Made by a program: the position numbers and the translations under genes | NCBI RefSeq assembly: GCF_030530635.1 | Contig: NZ_JAUMUL010000089.1 | Span: 1 to 8,931, forward strand | Direction: 5' to 3' | Length of the DNA: 8,931 bases | Origin: Actinomyces sp. | GTDB lineage: Bacteria > Actinomycetota > Actinomycetes > Actinomycetales > Actinomycetaceae | In this document: piece after piece, positions 7,103 through 8,931 of the stretch | How the letters are laid out: every line of letters starts with the position of its first letter | Numbering within the stretch: position 1 is the first letter of the stretch | The notes under the pieces: generated by a model | Databases searched by the model: none | What the model was told of the DNA's origin: nothing | The model's input: only the letters and a program-made list of their open reading frames with translations

Positions 7103-7132
7103 GCGGCACCCCCTCATGCTCCGGGAATGTCA

Positions 7133-7157
7133 CGCCCCGCCCGCCTGGGGCGCGGGC
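7133..7157 (-). promoter_or_regulatory. GC-rich leader hairpin(s) upstream of nrfH
   Basis: On the minus strand two competing 6-bp stems can form: GCCCGC (7157-7152) with GCGGGC (7144-7139), or CGCCCC (7152-7147) with GGGGCG (7138-7133). They overlap and cannot form together. No T-run follows, so this is not a classical terminator. It would sit in the nrfH leader, about 20 to 45 bases after the predicted transcription start. It may act as an mRNA stabiliser or may simply reflect high G+C. Confidence 0.35.
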
Positions 7158-7167
7158 CGACGCAGGG

Positions 7168-7184
7168 CTTCCTGACTCAAGAAG
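7168..7184 (-). promoter_or_regulatory. 17-bp inverted repeat over the predicted nrf transcription start
   Basis: On the minus strand this reads CTTCTTGAGTCAGGAAG. It is symmetrical around one central base apart from one mismatched pair. Its centre (7176) is about 7 bases downstream of the predicted -10 box, where transcription would begin, so a bound protein would block initiation. The regulator cannot be named from the sequence. Confidence 0.4.
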
Positions 7185-7212
7185 GATATCACGAGGTGTC
7201 GTGAAAAGTCAG
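7183..7212 (-). promoter_or_regulatory. Predicted promoter of the nrf operon
   Basis: Reading on the minus strand, a -35-like box CTGACT (7212-7207, 4 of 6 matches to TTGACA) and a -10 box TATCCT (7188-7183) are separated by 18 bp. Both face nrfH. They lie just past the stop codon of the upstream dehydrogenase gene. The predicted start near 7176 gives a leader of about 75 bases. This is a sequence-based prediction, and read-through from the upstream gene is also possible. Confidence 0.5.
7189..7204 (-). promoter_or_regulatory. Perfect 6-bp inverted repeat between -35 and -10 (candidate operator)
   Basis: The minus strand reads TCACGACACCTCGTGA: arms TCACGA and TCGTGA around a 4-base centre. 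It fills 16 of the 18 spacer bases of the predicted nrf promoter, a common place for a repressor or MerR-like site. A larger pair of 8-bp arms, TCCTGACT (7214-7207) and AGTCAGGA (7177-7170), encloses it. It does not match the FNR, Rex or NarL consensus patterns as I know them. The nested arms could also fold in RNA at the 3' end of the dehydrogenase transcript, but no T-tract follows. Confidence 0.45.
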
Positions 7213-7224
7213 GACCTTCGCCGG

Positions 7225-8073
7225 TCAGTAGCGGGTGCGCACACTGGCATGCCCGGCCACCCGCCGCACCACCCCGCGAGGTGCCAGGCGCAGCAGTGCG
7301 TTAACACCGAGGTAGCGCAGCGAGGGCGTGCAGATGACCTGGCCGCGGCGCACTGCCGCGAGCGCGTCCCGGGCCACGTCGTCGGCCTGCAACCACGCGA
7401 TCGGAGGCCAGACCGCGTCCATGCCGGCGCGTTCATGGAACTCCGAGCGGGTCAGGCCGGGGTTGACCACGGTTGCGGTCACGCCGGTGCCACTCAGCTC
7501 GGTGGCCAAGCCCTCGGTGAAGGTACGCACCCAGGCCTTGTGCGCCGCATAGGTACCCATGGCGGTGAGCGCGGCAGCGGAGGAGATGTTCAGAACGGCG
7601 CCGTGTCCACGGGCGATCATCCCCGGCAGGGCGGCGTGGGTCAGCTCCATGACGGCGCCGACCATGACGTCGAGGGCGCGGCGCTCCTGTCCGATGTCTC
7701 CGGAGGTGAAGCGTTGGCCTACGGCGAAGCCGGCATTGTTGACGAGTAGATCGACGGGGCGGGCGGCCACCTGCTCGGCGGTGTGGGGGGCATCGGGGTG
7801 AGCTGGGAGCGTCGAAGGGCCGACCGCGGAGCCGGCCGCGGGCGTCTCGACGCGCAGGCGATCGGCCACGCGGGCGAGATCCTCGGAGATCGACAGGTCT
7901 GCGGTGATCACCTGCACCCCGACTCCGGCGACCTGGCTGATGGTGGCGGCGACCTGATCCAGTCTTGCCCGGGTGCGGGCGACGAGTACGAGGTCGTGGT
8001 GGGCCTCGGCGAGCTGCCAGGCCAGCTCCAGACCGATTCCGCTGGTGGCGCCGGTGATGAGTGCGGTTCCCAT
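7225..8073 (-). CDS. Short-chain dehydrogenase/reductase, classical SDR family
   Basis: This 282-residue NAD(P)-dependent oxidoreductase has a Rossmann fold. Its motifs are in classical order: TGATSGIG (7-14) for the nucleotide, NNAG (112-115), S165 in LNISSAAA and YAAHK (Y175, K179) for catalysis, then NPG (204-206). R33 in LVARTRARL suggests NADPH preference. The substrate cannot be told; SDRs act on many alcohols and ketones. Residues about 74-104 form a Pro/Ala/His-rich insertion between the third helix and the strand leading to NNAG, which is unusual for the family. ATG 8073 is chosen because the fold starts directly there and a TAGGCT -10 box lies 7 bases upstream; the frame stays open to 8133 without other support. 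No Shine-Dalgarno is seen, so the mRNA is probably leaderless. It is divergent from xthA and appears unrelated to the nrf operon. Confidence 0.9.
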   Translation of the reverse strand: MGTALITGATSGIGLELAWQLAEAHHDLVLVARTRARLDQVAATISQVAGVGVQVITADLSISEDLARVADRLRVETPAAGSAVGPSTLPAHPDAPHTAEQVAARPVDLLVNNAGFAVGQRFTSGDIGQERRALDVMVGAVMELTHAALPGMIARGHGAVLNISSAAALTAMGTYAAHKAWVRTFTEGLATELSGTGVTATVVNPGLTRSEFHERAGMDAVWPPIAWLQADDVARDALAAVRRGQVICTPSLRYLGVNALLRLAPRGVVRRVAGHASVRTRY

Positions 8074-8080
8074 GCGGGGA

Positions 8081-8086
8081 AGCCTA
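8081..8086 (-). promoter_or_regulatory. Predicted -10 box of the SDR gene, leaderless start
   Basis: The minus strand reads TAGGCT, a TANNNT box as used by actinobacterial housekeeping sigma factors, then 7 bases, then the ATG. That spacing places transcription at or next to the start codon. No ribosome-binding site and no convincing -35 box are seen. Confidence 0.5.
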
Positions 8087-8123
8087 GCCGCCGGACCTCG
8101 TCGCAGTCCGTAACCGACCGCGG

Positions 8124-8129
8124 TAGCCT
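8124..8129 (+). promoter_or_regulatory. Predicted -10 box of xthA, leaderless start
   Basis: TAGCCT is followed by 6 bases and then the xthA ATG at 8136, so the transcript would begin at the start codon. No Shine-Dalgarno precedes it. A perfect 8-bp palindrome, ACCGCGGT (8117-8124), abuts the box and could be a binding site. No clear -35 box is visible. Confidence 0.5.
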
Positions 8130-8135
8130 GCACGC

Positions 8136-8931
8136 ATGCGACTGGCCACCTGGAACGTGAACTCCGTCCGCACCCGAGTCGATCGGATTGTCGACTTCCT
8201 CCAGCGCCGGAACGTGGACGTGCTGGCCATGCAGGAGACCAAGTGCCGTCCCGATCAGTTCCCGCGCATGCCCTTCGAGGCGGCCGGATACGAATTGGCC
8301 GTGCACGGACTGAACCAGTGGAACGGCGTCGCTATCGCCTCCCGGGTGGGGCTGGCAGACGTCACGGCCGCCTTCCCCGGACAGCCCGGCTGGGCCGCGA
8401 AGGCAGGAGCCGAGCCGGTGGTGGAGGCACGAGCACTGGCGGCCACCGTCGGCGGTGCGGCCGAAACGGACCCGGTGCGGTTGTGGAGCCTGTACGTGCC
8501 CAACGGGCGCGAATTAACCCACCCGCACTACGAGTACAAGCTGGCCTGGCTGGCGGCGCTGCGTGACGCCGTCGCCGACTGGCTGGCGGCGGATCCGGGC
8601 CAGTCACTGGCACTGGTGGGCGACTGGAACGTGGCGCCGCGCGATGAGGACGTGTGGGATATGAGTGTCTTCGAGGGTGCCACGCACGTGTCCGCTCCGG
8701 AGCGGGAGGCGCTGGCCGCACTGGATGCGGTCGGCCTGCAAGAGGTCACGCGCGAGCGCGTCACCAATTACACCTACTGGGACTACCAGCAGCTGCGCTT
8801 CCCGCGTAACGAGGGTATGCGCATCGACTTCGTCTACGGTTCGGAGACCTTCTCGGCGCGCGTGCGCGCCGCCACCATCGACCGGGACGAGCGCAAGGGC
8901 AAGGGCCCCAGCGATCACGTGCCCGTCGTCG
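8136..8931 (+). CDS. xthA: Exodeoxyribonuclease III / AP endonuclease (partial, 3' end beyond window)
   Basis: This DNA-repair enzyme of the exonuclease III (EEP) family cuts beside abasic sites and removes 3' blocking groups. The visible 265 residues carry the expected active-site motifs in order: WNVNSVR (N7), QETK (E34), the YVPNG loop (120-124), GDWNVAP (D163, N165) and SDHVPVV (D260, H261) at the very end. Metal is held by N7 and E34, and the DH pair completes the site. Only a short C-terminal end should be missing, since family members are about 265-285 residues. ATG 8136 aligns with the E. coli start by the position of E34. There is no Shine-Dalgarno; a -10 box 6 bases upstream suggests a leaderless mRNA. 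A slightly expanded Ala-rich segment lies at about 85-113. It is divergent from the SDR gene. Confidence 0.95.
   Translation, partial: MRLATWNVNSVRTRVDRIVDFLQRRNVDVLAMQETKCRPDQFPRMPFEAAGYELAVHGLNQWNGVAIASRVGLADVTAAFPGQPGWAAKAGAEPVVEARALAATVGGAAETDPVRLWSLYVPNGRELTHPHYEYKLAWLAALRDAVADWLAADPGQSLALVGDWNVAPRDEDVWDMSVFEGATHVSAPEREALAALDAVGLQEVTRERVTNYTYWDYQQLRFPRNEGMRIDFVYGSETFSARVRAATIDRDERKGKGPSDHVPVV

Noticed and set aside
7170..7214. Rho-independent terminator for the SDR gene
   Set aside because: The nested arms can pair, but stems are interrupted and no T-run follows on the minus strand. The promoter or operator reading fits better.
8074..8133. Extended N-terminus of the SDR starting at 8133
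   Set aside because: It would cover the intergenic promoter region. Classical SDRs start only a few residues before TGxxxGxG, as from ATG 8073.
1..8931. tRNA, rRNA, CRISPR array, insertion sequence or phage gene
   Set aside because: None was seen on either strand. Composition and coding style look uniform across the window apart from positions 1-213.

Overview
The window is high-GC DNA (about two thirds G+C by eye). Stop codons are almost all TGA, several starts appear to lack a leader, and -10 boxes are of the TANNNT type. Together these point to an actinobacterium. The closest feel is Actinomyces or a relative in Actinomycetaceae, but that assignment rests on general resemblance and was not searched.

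Layout. Positions 1-213 hold no convincing gene: a C/A-rich, G/T-poor stretch followed by about 2.5 copies of a 23-bp tandem repeat. Positions 214-7102 are one tightly packed seven-gene operon read on the minus strand, in the order nrfH, nrfA, TPR protein, ccdA, resB, ccsA, thioredoxin-like (TlpA/ResA) protein. Gaps are 4 to 17 bp, and the last two junctions are 8-bp overlaps. Upstream of nrfH is a 122-bp interval with a plausible promoter, three interlocking inverted repeats and a GC-rich leader hairpin. Positions 7225-8073 (minus) encode a short-chain dehydrogenase. A 62-bp divergent intergenic region separates it from xthA (exonuclease III family, plus strand), which runs off the right edge with only its last residues missing.

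How it works together. NrfH is a membrane tetraheme quinol dehydrogenase that passes electrons to the pentaheme nitrite reductase NrfA, which reduces nitrite to ammonium by six electrons on the outer face of the membrane. The five downstream genes look like a maturation kit for these nine hemes. CcdA carries reducing power across the membrane, the thioredoxin-like protein keeps CxxCH cysteines reduced, and ResB plus CcsA (System II synthase) export heme and attach it. The anchored TPR protein may hold the apocytochrome. All nine heme sites, including the catalytic one of NrfA, are CxxCH rather than the usual CxxCK at the active site. This fits a single general-purpose System II machine with no dedicated lysine-heme lyase.

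The most interesting points are this self-contained respiration-plus-assembly operon, the CxxCH catalytic heme, the System I-like TPR partner inside a System II cluster, the dyad-rich nrf promoter, and the symmetrical, apparently leaderless promoters between the dehydrogenase and xthA genes.
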